NCBI RefSeq assembly: GCF_002874535.1
Contig: NZ_CP025025.1
Span: forward strand, 2,775,526-2,839,525
DNA length: 64,000 bases
Reading direction: 5' to 3'
Source of the DNA: Mesobacillus jeotgali
Lineage (GTDB): Bacteria; Bacillota; Bacilli; Bacillales; Cytobacillaceae
In this document: positions 17,517 through 24,901 of the stretch, one piece after another
How the letters are laid out: the number at the start of each line of letters is the position of its first letter
How positions within the stretch are numbered: the first letter of the stretch is position 1
Made by a program: the position numbers and the translations under genes
Notes under the pieces: generated by a model
What the model saw: the letters and a program-made list of their open reading frames with translations, nothing else
What the model was told of the DNA's origin: nothing
Databases searched by the model: none

Positions 17517-17566
17517 TATGATTCAGGTCACTTAGCCTTCCTGGATAGCTTGGTAAAATTCATGGT
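17517..17566 (+). promoter_or_regulatory. Fnr-type class II promoter of the first crp/fnr gene
   Basis: Box TATGA-TTCAGG-TCACT (17517-17532, 8 of 10), then 21 bp, then TAAAAT (17554-17559). This suggests autoregulation or control by the paralogue at 28670. Confidence 0.6.
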
Positions 17567-17602
17567 AGATAATTAATCCTATATAAAGAGGAGCAGATTG
17601 AT

Positions 17603-18292
17603 ATGCACATATCCCACATCAGGCAGCAATTAAAAGAGGTTCCTATTTTCAAAGAATTATCACCAGAGGAGCTGGATACGATTGTTGAAATCGCCCAGCC
17701 AAGATTCTTTAAAAATAAAATGTATGCATTCATGCAAGGAGATCCGCTTGACCGGGTTTTCTTCATATATTCAGGTAAAGTGAAGATTTATAAAACGGAT
17801 TCATCAGGCAGGGAACAAATCGTTTCCGTCCTTGAGACTGGTGAAATGTTTCCTCACGCCGGCTTCTTCAGGAAAGGCCAATATCCAGCACATGCGGAAA
17901 TAATGGAAGACACCCAGATGATCATCGTACCGATCTCAAAATTTGAAGAAATCCTGGTTGCCTATCCCGAACTTTCTATTAAGTTATTCCGTGTCCTTGG
18001 CGAGAAAATCGTCGACCTGCAGGCCAGGCTCGAGGAGCAGATTCTTCATAATACTTACGAACAGATCATCATGCTGTTGTTACGTCTATGCAAGACTAAT
18101 GGAGAAAAAAGAGAACACGGATTTAAATTAACGACCCATTTTACCAACAAAGAATTCGCCAATATGATCGGAACTTCCAGAGAAACCGTCAGCAGAACCA
18201 TCAACCATTTAAAAAAGAAAGATTACTTAAGCTTGGATGCTGAAGGCTTCTATTTGATAGACCATGAAAAATTGCATCAGGAATTGTTTTAA
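17603..18292 (+). CDS. CRP/FNR family transcription regulator 1
   Basis: 229-residue CRP/FNR regulator: an N-terminal cyclic-nucleotide-binding-like beta roll (residues 20-130), a dimer helix (VLGEKIVDLQARLEEQ), and a C-terminal winged helix (FTNKEFANMIGTSRETVSRT). Only one cysteine is present, so the [4Fe-4S] cluster of B. subtilis Fnr is absent. The recognition helix RETVSR keeps the Arg and Glu that in CRP contact TGTGA, matching the boxes found nearby. GAGGAG precedes the ATG. It is divergent from norB and upstream of the DUF2249 operon. Effector unknown; NO or redox sensing is inference. Confidence 0.9.
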   Translation: MHISHIRQQLKEVPIFKELSPEELDTIVEIAQPRFFKNKMYAFMQGDPLDRVFFIYSGKVKIYKTDSSGREQIVSVLETGEMFPHAGFFRKGQYPAHAEIMEDTQMIIVPISKFEEILVAYPELSIKLFRVLGEKIVDLQARLEEQILHNTYEQIIMLLLRLCKTNGEKREHGFKLTTHFTNKEFANMIGTSRETVSRTINHLKKKDYLSLDAEGFYLIDHEKLHQELF

Positions 18293-18301
18293 GAACAAAA
18301 A

Positions 18302-18536
18302 GCGCAAGCGCCTTGGTCAGCCCCGACAAGCGCTGGATGGCCGACCGGTGAAGTCGTTCTTTGACTTCATTGGACGGACCGAAATCGATAAGCGGAGGCG
18401 ACTGCCCAACTCCGACAAGCGTTGGAGGGCCTGACAGTGAAGTCGATCTTTGACTTCATTGGCAGGACCGAAACGTCTCGAGGAGTTAGAAGCCGCAGCT
18501 AGACAAGCGTCTCGAGGGGCTAGGCGCTGGAGCTGG
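18302..18536. repeat. Dispersed structured repeat, composite copies 2 and 3
   Basis: Begins with the same GCGCAAGCGCCTTGGTCAGC end as copy 1, then runs into a second, diverged copy (from about 18390). It finishes with a third partial right end (AGCGTCTCGAGGGGCTAGG), so two AGACA-type ends are present. This looks like nested or tandem insertion followed by decay. Confidence 0.82.
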
Positions 18537-18620
18537 ATTAAGATACCCATATGGAGTTATCCACACAATAATACTTCTATAATTTCCTTTACAACAGGAA
18601 AAAGTAATTTTTCGAGTTTA

Positions 18621-18670
18621 AGTGATGCGTATCACGGAAGAAATTAATGAAAATGATTATCATTTAATCA
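18621..18670 (+). promoter_or_regulatory. Fnr-type class II promoter of the DUF2249/NnrS-like operon
   Basis: Box AGTGA-TGCGTA-TCACG (18621-18636, 8 of 10, itself the perfect palindrome GTGATGCGTATCAC), 21 bp, then TATCAT (18658-18663). Confidence 0.68.
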
Positions 18671-18703
18671 TACCAACTATAGTATCGAGGAGATGAACGA
18701 TAT

Positions 18704-18943
18704 ATGGAACACAGAACGATTGAATTGGATGTGCGAGAAGATATCAATAACAAGCTTGAGCCTTTTCAAAAAATCATGGAAGCCATTGGCGATTTAGAAT
18801 TGAATGACAGACTGGTCCTTCATGCGCCTTTCAAGCCTGTTCCTTTATATGGCGTTTTAAAAGCAAAGGGATTTGAACACGAAGTCGAAAAAATCGAGGC
18901 AAAACATTATAAAATCACTTTTACCAAAAAGGGAGGGAAATAA
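18704..18943 (+). CDS. DUF2249 domain protein
   Basis: 79-residue DUF2249 protein. It keeps the domain pattern (IMEAIGDLELNDRLVLHAPF, then PVPLYGVLKAKGFEHEV), but the usual NDHDPRP core is replaced by HAPFKPVP. It begins with an ELDVRE start typical of the family. First gene of a four-gene operon; the next gene starts one base after its stop. RBS GGAG upstream of the ATG. Function unproven; family members are linked to NO/nitrite reduction loci. Confidence 0.85.
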   Translation: MEHRTIELDVREDINNKLEPFQKIMEAIGDLELNDRLVLHAPFKPVPLYGVLKAKGFEHEVEKIEAKHYKITFTKKGGK

Positions 18944-18944
18944 G

Positions 18945-19160
18945 ATGATACTGGATAATAGAGGTCTAGAACCGCCACAGCCGATGATGAGGACGCTGGC
19001 AAAGCTGGAAGAGCTTGAGGAAGGACAGACACTTATCATCATCAATGACCGCCGTCCAATGTTTCTGTTCGAGCAGCTGGATGAACTTGGGTTTTTGTAT
19101 TTAACCGAACAACAAGAAGATGGCAGCTATCGCGTGACTATTTCCCGAAAAGCGGGGTGA
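18945..19160 (+). CDS. DUF2249 domain protein
   Basis: 71-residue second DUF2249 protein of the operon, with LEELEEGQTLIIINDRRPMF as the family core and a C-terminal DGSYRVTISRK strand. ATG at 18945 has GGGAGGG nine bases upstream. An earlier in-frame ATG at 18873 would overlap the previous gene by 71 bases and is rejected. The two adjacent DUF2249 proteins are only distantly alike, so they may form a heterodimer or do distinct jobs (inference). Confidence 0.85.
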   Translation: MILDNRGLEPPQPMMRTLAKLEELEEGQTLIIINDRRPMFLFEQLDELGFLYLTEQQEDGSYRVTISRKAG

Positions 19161-19165
19161 TTCAA

Positions 19166-20410
19166 TTGTTTCAACCAAACAGTGGTAACGAAACAAATAT
19201 AAAGCTTCCTTTTTCATTCATCGGTTTCAGCATGCTGGCGTTAATCCTTTCACAGCTGCTGATCCTGCTGAACGGTAACCTTCTTGTTTCCGGCGTGTTC
19301 CGGTTGCCGGCAATCTGGTCTGCTGCTCACCTTTTCGTGCTCGGCTGGGCCCTGATGGTCGCTATGGGGGCAATGTACCAGCTAGTACCTGTCGCATTCC
19401 TGACACCGATTTGGAACGAGAGATTCGGCTTTTGGCAATTGGCGGTAACGACTGCAGGCATCGTATCTTTCGCTGCCGCACTGTATCTTCGCCCACAGGA
19501 TGCCTTGGTTCCAGGAATCCTGACATTGCTCGGAATTTTGATGTTCATTTTTCAGATGTTCATGACGCTTAAGAGCCAGGCAAAACCAAATATCCTAACT
19601 TTGTTCGTCGGCACTGCACTTTTTTCTCTCCTGGCTACAATTACACTCGGTATCACGCTAGTCCTGAGTATGAAAATAGGGTTTGCTTCGGAATATTATC
19701 AAGCTGTTTTTAAAACCCATATCCTGCTGGGAACAGTGGGCTGGTTCTCATTCTTGATCTTTGGCTTTTCATATAAGATGGTTCCGATGTTCTCACTTTC
19801 ACATGGTTACTCCATGAAACCTGCGCCATATGTATTCGGTGTTTATGTTGTTGGAATTATCAGTTTGATTTCTTCTTTCTTAACTGGCATCCATCTGTTC
19901 GAAGTGTTGGGAACTCTCATGCTATTTGCCGGGTTCATGATTTTCACCTGGCATGTCAAATTGATCATTGATAAGCGTGTGAAGAAGAAGCTTGACCGTC
20001 CATTCATGTTCGCCTTATTTGCGATTGGCTGCGGGGCTTTAATCCACTTTGCCTCTTTTGCTGGAAGTGCAGCGAATCTACTTTCAAAAATGGCAGGGCC
20101 AATTATTTTATTATATTTAGTAGCGTGGATTGCATTCAGTATCATTGGTTATCTTTATAAAATCGTTCCATTCCTGTGGTGGACTCATAAATACAGCAAG
20201 GAAATCGGTAAAAAGAAGGTTCCCGCGTTAAAAGACATGATGGATGAGCAGCTGGCACTGCCCCTTTTCATCATGTTCACTGCAGGCACGATCCTTCTTT
20301 TACTGTCATTCATTGTCAAGCTTATGCCGGTCTTTTACATCGGCCAGGGCTTGATTGTGCTCGGGGCTGTCCTATTCAGCTATATTATCGCCAAAGTATT
20401 AACTATATAA
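19166..20410 (+). CDS. NnrS-like / heme-copper-oxidase-like multipass membrane protein
   Basis: About 414 residues with about 12 membrane helices. Conserved-looking histidines lie in AAHLFVLGWALMVAMGAMYQ and in KTHILLGTVGWFSFLIFG, followed by SYKMVPMFSLSHGY. These resemble the NnrS and cbb3-subunit-I-like families tied to NO metabolism, but the CuB/heme set of a true oxidase is not evident. Start: TTG at 19166 is preferred because GGGGTGA is 5-6 bases upstream; GTG at 19157 lacks a site. Translation is probably coupled to the preceding DUF2249 gene. Confidence 0.75.
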   Translation: MFQPNSGNETNIKLPFSFIGFSMLALILSQLLILLNGNLLVSGVFRLPAIWSAAHLFVLGWALMVAMGAMYQLVPVAFLTPIWNERFGFWQLAVTTAGIVSFAAALYLRPQDALVPGILTLLGILMFIFQMFMTLKSQAKPNILTLFVGTALFSLLATITLGITLVLSMKIGFASEYYQAVFKTHILLGTVGWFSFLIFGFSYKMVPMFSLSHGYSMKPAPYVFGVYVVGIISLISSFLTGIHLFEVLGTLMLFAGFMIFTWHVKLIIDKRVKKKLDRPFMFALFAIGCGALIHFASFAGSAANLLSKMAGPIILLYLVAWIAFSIIGYLYKIVPFLWWTHKYSKEIGKKKVPALKDMMDEQLALPLFIMFTAGTILLLLSFIVKLMPVFYIGQGLIVLGAVLFSYIIAKVLTI

Positions 20411-20423
20411 GGAGGAGTTAGAA

Positions 20424-20729
20424 ATGACTGAATTAAAGGAAAAAATCAGAGAAAATTTAAAAAATGTGATAGATCCAGAATTGAATATTAATGTTGTGGA
20501 CCTTGGCCTGATTTATGAAATCGACGTTCCAGAACCTCGCACAGCAAGAATTTTAATGACACTCACGACCCCAGGCTGCCCTCTTCATGACAGCATCGCC
20601 AGCGGCATTAAATATTGCGTACAAGGCATGGAAGAAATTGATCATGCAGACGTACAATTAACGTGGGAGCCAGCCTGGACACCAGACCGCATGACTGAGG
20701 ATGGAAAAAGACTGCTTCAGGGTTTTTGA
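20424..20729 (+). CDS. MIP18/DUF59-family Fe-S cluster assembly factor
   Basis: 101-residue DUF59 protein (SufT/PaaD-like). Family landmarks are VIDPELNINVVDLGLIYEI and the conserved cysteine in TLTTPGCPLHDSI, then LTWEPAWTPDRM near the end. Such proteins help deliver or repair Fe-S clusters. In this operon, behind an Fnr-type promoter, a role in rebuilding Fe-S clusters damaged by NO is plausible but inferred. GGAGG precedes the ATG; a strong terminator follows. Confidence 0.9.
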   Translation: MTELKEKIRENLKNVIDPELNINVVDLGLIYEIDVPEPRTARILMTLTTPGCPLHDSIASGIKYCVQGMEEIDHADVQLTWEPAWTPDRMTEDGKRLLQGF

Positions 20730-20800
20730 ATTTGACGCCCACATCCCGCAAAACCTGCTAGAGTAACATATGAAGTATTCAGATACAAGGGCAAACAAAA

Positions 20801-20832
20801 AAAGAAACGCTTGGGCTCCCGAGCGTTTCTTT
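20801..20832. terminator. Terminator between the MIP18 operon and the convergent small gene
   Basis: Stem AAAGAAACGCT/AGCGTTTCTTT (20801-20832) serves both convergent transcripts. Confidence 0.88.
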
Positions 20833-20838
20833 GCATGT

Positions 20839-21006
20839 TTATTTAGCGTTTGAAAGGCCAAATGACAATGCCTGACGAAAGTTGTTTTCTGCCTCCTGCA
20901 ATTCTGCAAGCTGGAGTTCATCAGCCTGGAATTCATTACGCAAAGCCTCGGTACTAGTTGAAAGGGCTTTTGAGATACGTTGGAAGTCGATAAAAGAATA
21001 ATTCAT
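20839..21006 (-). CDS. Small helical hypothetical protein (55 aa)
   Basis: ATG at 21006, four bases after GGAGGGA. The 55-residue product starts MNYSFIDFQRISKALS and continues as a predicted amphipathic, glutamate-rich helix (ELQLAELQEAENNFRQAL). A shared terminator follows immediately. No cysteines or membrane helix. I do not recognise the family; the ribosome site and codon pattern support a real gene. Confidence 0.6.
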   Translation of the reverse strand: MNYSFIDFQRISKALSTSTEALRNEFQADELQLAELQEAENNFRQALSFGLSNAK

Positions 21007-21032
21007 TGCCATCCCTCCGTTTCATAAGAAAT

Positions 21033-21180
21033 GCGCAAGCGCCTTGGTCAGCCCCGACAAGCGTTGGAGGGCTGACCACTGAAGTCGCTCTTTGACTTCA
21101 TTGGGCAGACCGAAACGTCTCGAGGGGGTAGGCGCTGAAGCTAGACACAAATCCAAGTGTAAATAGTTGATACTTTCTTA
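21033..21180. repeat. Dispersed structured repeat, copy 4
   Basis: Same core as copy 1, from GCGCAAGCGCCTTGGTCAGC to AGACA at 21147. Its 33 downstream bases also match copy 1 up to CTTTCTTA. Confidence 0.85.
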
Positions 21181-21283
21181 CCTTTTACAAAATCCAAGTA
21201 TAAATGTATTTTATTCACCTGCATCCTTATTTATTCCAGGAAATGAAACTTCCTTTAGTTTCTCTTATGATGTTACACAAAAC

Positions 21284-21312
21284 AACAAAGCCTCCTGGCC
21301 AGCAGGAGGCTT
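21284..21312 (-). terminator. Terminator of ypsC
   Basis: Stem AAGCCTCCTG/CAGGAGGCTT (21288-21312), T-rich on the minus strand. Confidence 0.82.
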
Positions 21313-21317
21313 CGTCT

Positions 21318-22460
21318 TTATTTATCTACTCTTGGAGGGCGTTTGCCCCAGTACTGATAATAATCGGTTCGGATGAATCCATTGAACAGCTTCCGTTTCT
21401 TTGTTGCCGGCTTTCCGTATACTTGTTCAAAATCCTCATTGGATGTCAGTATATAGATGGACCATGTATCAAGCGGAGCAAAGGCTTTGCCCATCTGGCT
21501 GTACATTTCTTCAACAGCTTTCTTTTCACCCAATCGCTCACCGTATGGAGGGTTGCCAACAATGACGCCATACTCTTTTTTTGTCGTAAAGTCCTGCACA
21601 CGCATTTGTTTGAAAGAAATCAAATCGCCAAGTCCTGCTTCAAATGCATTCTCTTCAGCGATTTTCACCATCCGGTGGTCGATATCCATCCCGCTGATAT
21701 CTAACGGCTGGTCATAATTTGCAAGGTCCTCTGCTTCCATTCTTACCTCGTCCCAAACTGAATCAGGAAAAATCGGCCAGGCTTCTGAAACGAATTCTCT
21801 GTTAAAACCCGGCGCAATATTTTGACCGATTAACGCAGCTTCGATCGGAATTGTTCCAGACCCGCAAAACGGATCAACGAATGGTTTGTCTGGATGCCAA
21901 TTTGTCAGCTTGATCAGGGCAGCTGCAAGTGTCTCCTTCAATGGAGCCTCTCCCTGGCCAGACCTGTATCCGCGTTTATGCAGGCCGCTTCCGCTGGTGT
22001 CGATTGTCAAAGTCACGACATCCTTTAACAGGGCAACCTCTATTTTGAACAATGGCCCGTTCTCTTCAAACCAAGTAGTCTTTTTATATGACTTTCTTAA
22101 TCGTTCAACAATAGATTTCTTAACGATCGCTTGGCAGTCAGATACACTGAAAAGCTTGGATTTTACTGACTTACCCGAAACAGGAAATTCAGCATTTTCC
22201 GGTAAAAATTCCTCCCATGGGAGGGCCTTCGTTTTTTCAAATAATTCGTCAAATGTATAGGCTTTGAATTCGCCAATCTTGATTTTGATTCTGTCTGCCG
22301 TACGGAGCCACATATTGCTTCTGGCTATTGTTCTGGCATCACCTTTATAAGTGATCTTCCCATTTTCTACTTGGCACTCGTATCCAAGGTCACGGACTTC
22401 CTTTGCGACGATTGCTTCAAGACCCATCGCTGAGGTCGCGATTATATCAAAATTCTTCAT
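21318..22460 (-). CDS. ypsC: THUMP-domain class I SAM-dependent RNA methyltransferase
   Basis: 380-residue RlmL/RlmK-type methyltransferase (YpsC). An N-terminal THUMP domain (residues about 45-160) precedes a Rossmann MTase domain with VDPFCGSGTIPIEAALIGQN and the N6/N2 catalytic motif IVGNPPYGERL. Probably modifies 23S rRNA; the exact target base is not certain for the Bacillus protein. ATG at 22460 has AAAGGGTGA upstream and MKNFDIIATSAMGLE matches the family; an ATG at 22571 would overrun the rnpB terminator. Terminated at 21284-21312. Confidence 0.92.
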   Translation of the reverse strand: MKNFDIIATSAMGLEAIVAKEVRDLGYECQVENGKITYKGDARTIARSNMWLRTADRIKIKIGEFKAYTFDELFEKTKALPWEEFLPENAEFPVSGKSVKSKLFSVSDCQAIVKKSIVERLRKSYKKTTWFEENGPLFKIEVALLKDVVTLTIDTSGSGLHKRGYRSGQGEAPLKETLAAALIKLTNWHPDKPFVDPFCGSGTIPIEAALIGQNIAPGFNREFVSEAWPIFPDSVWDEVRMEAEDLANYDQPLDISGMDIDHRMVKIAEENAFEAGLGDLISFKQMRVQDFTTKKEYGVIVGNPPYGERLGEKKAVEEMYSQMGKAFAPLDTWSIYILTSNEDFEQVYGKPATKKRKLFNGFIRTDYYQYWGKRPPRVDK

Positions 22461-22530
22461 CGTTTCACCCTTTATATCCAATATCTTATGTATTTCATTA
22501 TTAAGTTGCCCAATAACACTTAATATACAT

Positions 22531-22562
22531 AAAAAAAGCTCTCCTGGCAAAAGGAGAGCTTT
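22531..22562 (-). terminator. Terminator of rnpB
   Basis: Stem AAAGCTCTCCT/AGGAGAGCTTT (22535-22562) followed leftward by T residues. Confidence 0.88.
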
Positions 22563-22581
22563 AGTAAACACTCATACGAAT

Positions 22582-22989
22582 CCATTAATAACGTTCTGTA
22601 AGCCATGTTTTGTACCTTTGTACTGCAAACGACCAAAAGTCTCGTACTCCGGTGGTAATCATCTATCTACAGATGAGAACTCATCTGTCCTTCCCTTTGT
22701 TCAGTTCCTCCAGGAAGGTGCCCCTACCATCGTTTGGGTTTCTCGCTCGTGGGGTTTACCTCGTTCCACCCTTCCGATTTCTCGGAAGGCTCCGTCACTG
22801 TGGCACTTTTATAGGTATTCATGCCATATCGTTGCCGACTTAGGCATTTTCCCGGCCGTCAGCCGAGCGTGAGCCCGACTGCCCTGGCTTATGAATTGGC
22901 CAGGCACGAACACTACAGGCATCTCAGCCTGTGCGAGCATGGACTTTCCTCTGCAGCAGAACTGCAGCGATTACCCGAACGTTATTAAC
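22582..22989 (-). ncRNA. rnpB: RNase P RNA, Bacillus (B) type
   Basis: Catalytic RNA of RNase P, about 408 nt. Conserved blocks read on the minus strand are ACGTTCGGGTAATCGCTGCA at the 5' end, GAGGAAAGTCCATGCTCGCA (CR I), AGTGCCACAGTGACG, CGAGCGAGAAACCCAAA (CR IV region), GAAGGACAGA and AGATAGATGATTACC near CR V, and the 3' ACATGGCTTACAGAACGTTA. The terminal helix ends pair (GTTAATAACG with CGTTATTAA). B-type length and motifs match B. subtilis, and its position beside gpsB is the usual one. Confidence 0.97.
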
Positions 22990-23065
22990 AGCTACAAAAA
23001 ACATTATATGAAATATAGGTTGGAAAAGCAATGGTAAAACATTTCAAAAACTAGCAGATGCTGGA

Positions 23066-23365
23066 TTAATCGTAAAGCTTATCCCCGAAAACATGCTTTT
23101 CTAAATTCGATAGCCTTTTAAGAATATCGAAATTCGTAGTACCGGCTGCCTGTGTGCTCGGTCGTCGTGAAGCTTCATCAAGCTGTTTTTTAAGACGGAG
23201 ATTGTCCTGTTGAAGTTCCTCAATTTCCTGCTGCATCACTTCATAGTCCTTAATGATCATATCAAGAAACTTATCAACATCTTCTGGCTTGTAACCACGC
23301 ATTGCTGTTTTGAATTCTTTTTCCAAAATATCTTTGGCAGTTAACTGTATTTTATCGGATAGCAT
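23066..23365 (-). CDS. gpsB: Cell division/elongation coordinator GpsB
   Basis: 99-residue DivIVA-family protein that shuttles PBP1 between sidewall and septum. The N-terminal membrane-binding DivIVA domain ([20 protein letters not shown]) is followed by a coiled coil ([19 protein letters not shown]) and the C-terminal hexamerising [19 protein letters not shown] at 23365 has GAGGTGA five bases upstream and gives [15 protein letters not shown] as in B. subtilis. The partner PBP1 gene, ponA, is also in this window. Confidence 0.96.
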   Translation of the reverse strand: MLSDKIQLTAKDILEKEFKTAMRGYKPEDVDKFLDMIIKDYEVMQQEIEELQQDNLRLKKQLDEASRRPSTQAAGTTNFDILKRLSNLEKHVFGDKLYD

Positions 23366-23489
23366 TCCATTCACCTCAATATACCCCAATCGTCACATTT
23401 ATTTTTTCAAAAACAAGGCGATTTGTCAATTTTTCTTTTAAAAGGATTATTTCGTGTTTACGTCATTAGAAAAGTTTACAATTCGTTGG

Positions 23490-24050
23490 TTAAAACCCCT
23501 GCTGTTTCAATTGTTCCTCTTCAACCGCCATTTGTAAATCATATAAAGTAATCAACCTTATTTCATAATCGTTTTTTTCTTGATATTTTTTGGCTGTTTC
23601 ATATATGAATTTTGGACTGCCTTCCTTTTCAGGATCGTATAGGAGTACCAGCAAATCGCTTTTCTCAATGAAAAATTGGTTCTTCAGCCTGAATTGCCAT
23701 GGGTTTTCATAGGGCTTTTTTGTGATGGAGTCAACATGGTCGGCTCCAGCCAGCACGGATTCATACCACTCTTTATTTTGTTCTTTCCATGTTTCCTCCT
23801 GATTAAGGAAAGGAGTGAACACAGACAGTTTGAGGTCAGGGTATTCTTCCTGGAGCTCAAATACTGCCTCAGCAGCCCATAATTCGACACCGAGCTGTCC
23901 GCTGATCATTACCCATTCCAGGCCTTCCTCAATTAGTGGAATCAAGCTTTTTCTTATCGCCATTTTTATGTAATCAGCCGCTGGATGATTATGCTGGAAT
24001 ACTCCAATTTCAAAAGGTTTATAACCGGAAATCGCAGCTACTTTTGCCAT
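23490..24050 (-). CDS. ypsA: YpsA, DUF1273/SLOG-superfamily protein
   Basis: 186-residue YpsA. Seen: [12 protein letters not shown] at the N-terminus, [20 protein letters not shown] (the SLOG-like nucleotide-binding Gly/Glu segment) and the C-terminal [20 protein letters not shown]. In B. subtilis YpsA affects cell division and oxidative-stress tolerance; biochemical activity is unknown. It keeps its place between gpsB and cotD. AAAGGAGA upstream of the ATG. Confidence 0.92.
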   Translation of the reverse strand: MAKVAAISGYKPFEIGVFQHNHPAADYIKMAIRKSLIPLIEEGLEWVMISGQLGVELWAAEAVFELQEEYPDLKLSVFTPFLNQEETWKEQNKEWYESVLAGADHVDSITKKPYENPWQFRLKNQFFIEKSDLLVLLYDPEKEGSPKFIYETAKKYQEKNDYEIRLITLYDLQMAVEEEQLKQQGF

Positions 24051-24134
24051 GCCTTCTCCTTTAAGAAAGTGATTTGTTATAACTCCATATTGAGGGTATT
24101 CCCTCTAAGCTGCAAATATTACACCTTATATTTT

Positions 24135-24163
24135 AAAAAAACAAGGGCTGCTAGAGCCCTTGT
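24135..24163 (-). terminator. Terminator of cotD
   Basis: Stem ACAAGGGCT/AGCCCTTGT (24141-24163), six or more T residues leftward. Confidence 0.85.
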
Positions 24164-24173
24164 TGAAGTCATT

Positions 24174-24491
24174 TTATCGACCAAATCCTGGACCGCCAAA
24201 TCCTGGTCCACCAAATCCTGGACCGCCAAATCCCGGGCGCGGTCTCGGGCCAACTGGAGCCACTCCGCCTGGTACCGGACCAGGTCCGCCATAATGATTC
24301 TGGTGTGTCACCTGATTAACCGTGGACTGTGTCTGCGGGAAATAATGGACATGATCATAATTGATGTGGTTTACATTTGTAGTATGTGTTGGATGAATAT
24401 GCGGAACCACATTGTTTGTAAAGTTATGGTTCGTACAGCACTTAGTAGGATGAACTACTGCTGGCAATACATGTGTCGGCTTGCAGTGCAT
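24174..24491 (-). CDS. cotD: Spore coat protein CotD-like
   Basis: 105-residue inner-coat protein rich in His, Asn, Pro and Thr. The N-terminus MHCKPTHVLPAVVHPTKCC is characteristic of CotD. The C-terminus is a short tandem peptide repeat (GGPGFGGPGFGG) encoded by near-identical DNA repeats at 24183-24235, likely variable in length between strains. GGAG lies about nine bases before the ATG. Expressed late in the mother cell in B. subtilis; I did not confirm a sigma-K promoter here. Confidence 0.88.
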   Translation of the reverse strand: MHCKPTHVLPAVVHPTKCCTNHNFTNNVVPHIHPTHTTNVNHINYDHVHYFPQTQSTVNQVTHQNHYGGPGPVPGGVAPVGPRPRPGFGGPGFGGPGFGGPGFGR

Positions 24492-24640
24492 AGTGCATAA
24501 CTCCTTTCATTTAGACTTATTGTTTACATTATCAGCCTATGAAGAAGTGATGCGTCTTGTACTAATGAAAACACCTATTTTTCAAGAGAAATTGCAGTGC
24601 AAGTCACCTAGTGATTTAATAAAATCACCTAATGAAATTC

Positions 24641-24736
24641 TTAGAGGAATGTGTAAAAGTTGTCCTTCAGCCCGCTGAAAATAACAGCAATGAGGGTGAT
24701 CACAACAAAATAGAGAACTAAAACCGCTTTATACAT
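24641..24736 (-). CDS. Possible 31-aa single-helix membrane peptide
   Basis: Short frame MYKAVLVLYFVVITLIAVIF followed by SGLKDNFYTFL. It is one membrane helix with a positively charged N-end and a polar C-end, the design of many small Bacillus membrane peptides. The ribosome site is weak (CGGGGC about 9 nt upstream). It lies between mrfB and cotD on the same strand. Plausible but not proven. Confidence 0.4.
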   Translation of the reverse strand: MYKAVLVLYFVVITLIAVIFSGLKDNFYTFL

Positions 24737-24901
24737 CAAACCAGCCCCGTAAAATTATATTGTTTTTAAAACACCATACAATTTTACATTTTACAACGTC
24801 GAAACCATACATACAACAGGATATTACAGGTTTTGAAAGGATAAATGTTAAAATTTTGTTACAATTCCAGATTACTTGACGAAAACTAGCATAAAACCAG
24901 T

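Noticed and set aside
18873-18944. Longer start (ATG 18873) for the second DUF2249 protein
   Set aside because: It would overlap the first DUF2249 gene by 71 bases without a ribosome site; ATG at 18945 has a strong one.
22351-22872. Plus-strand ORFs across ypsC start and rnpB
   Set aside because: They are antisense to rnpB and ypsC; the RNA motifs of RNase P explain the sequence.
24611-24631. GTGATTTAATAAAATCAC as an Fnr box
   Set aside because: The spacing between half-sites is wrong (N8-N10), and it lies between cotD and a small ORF with no respiratory link.
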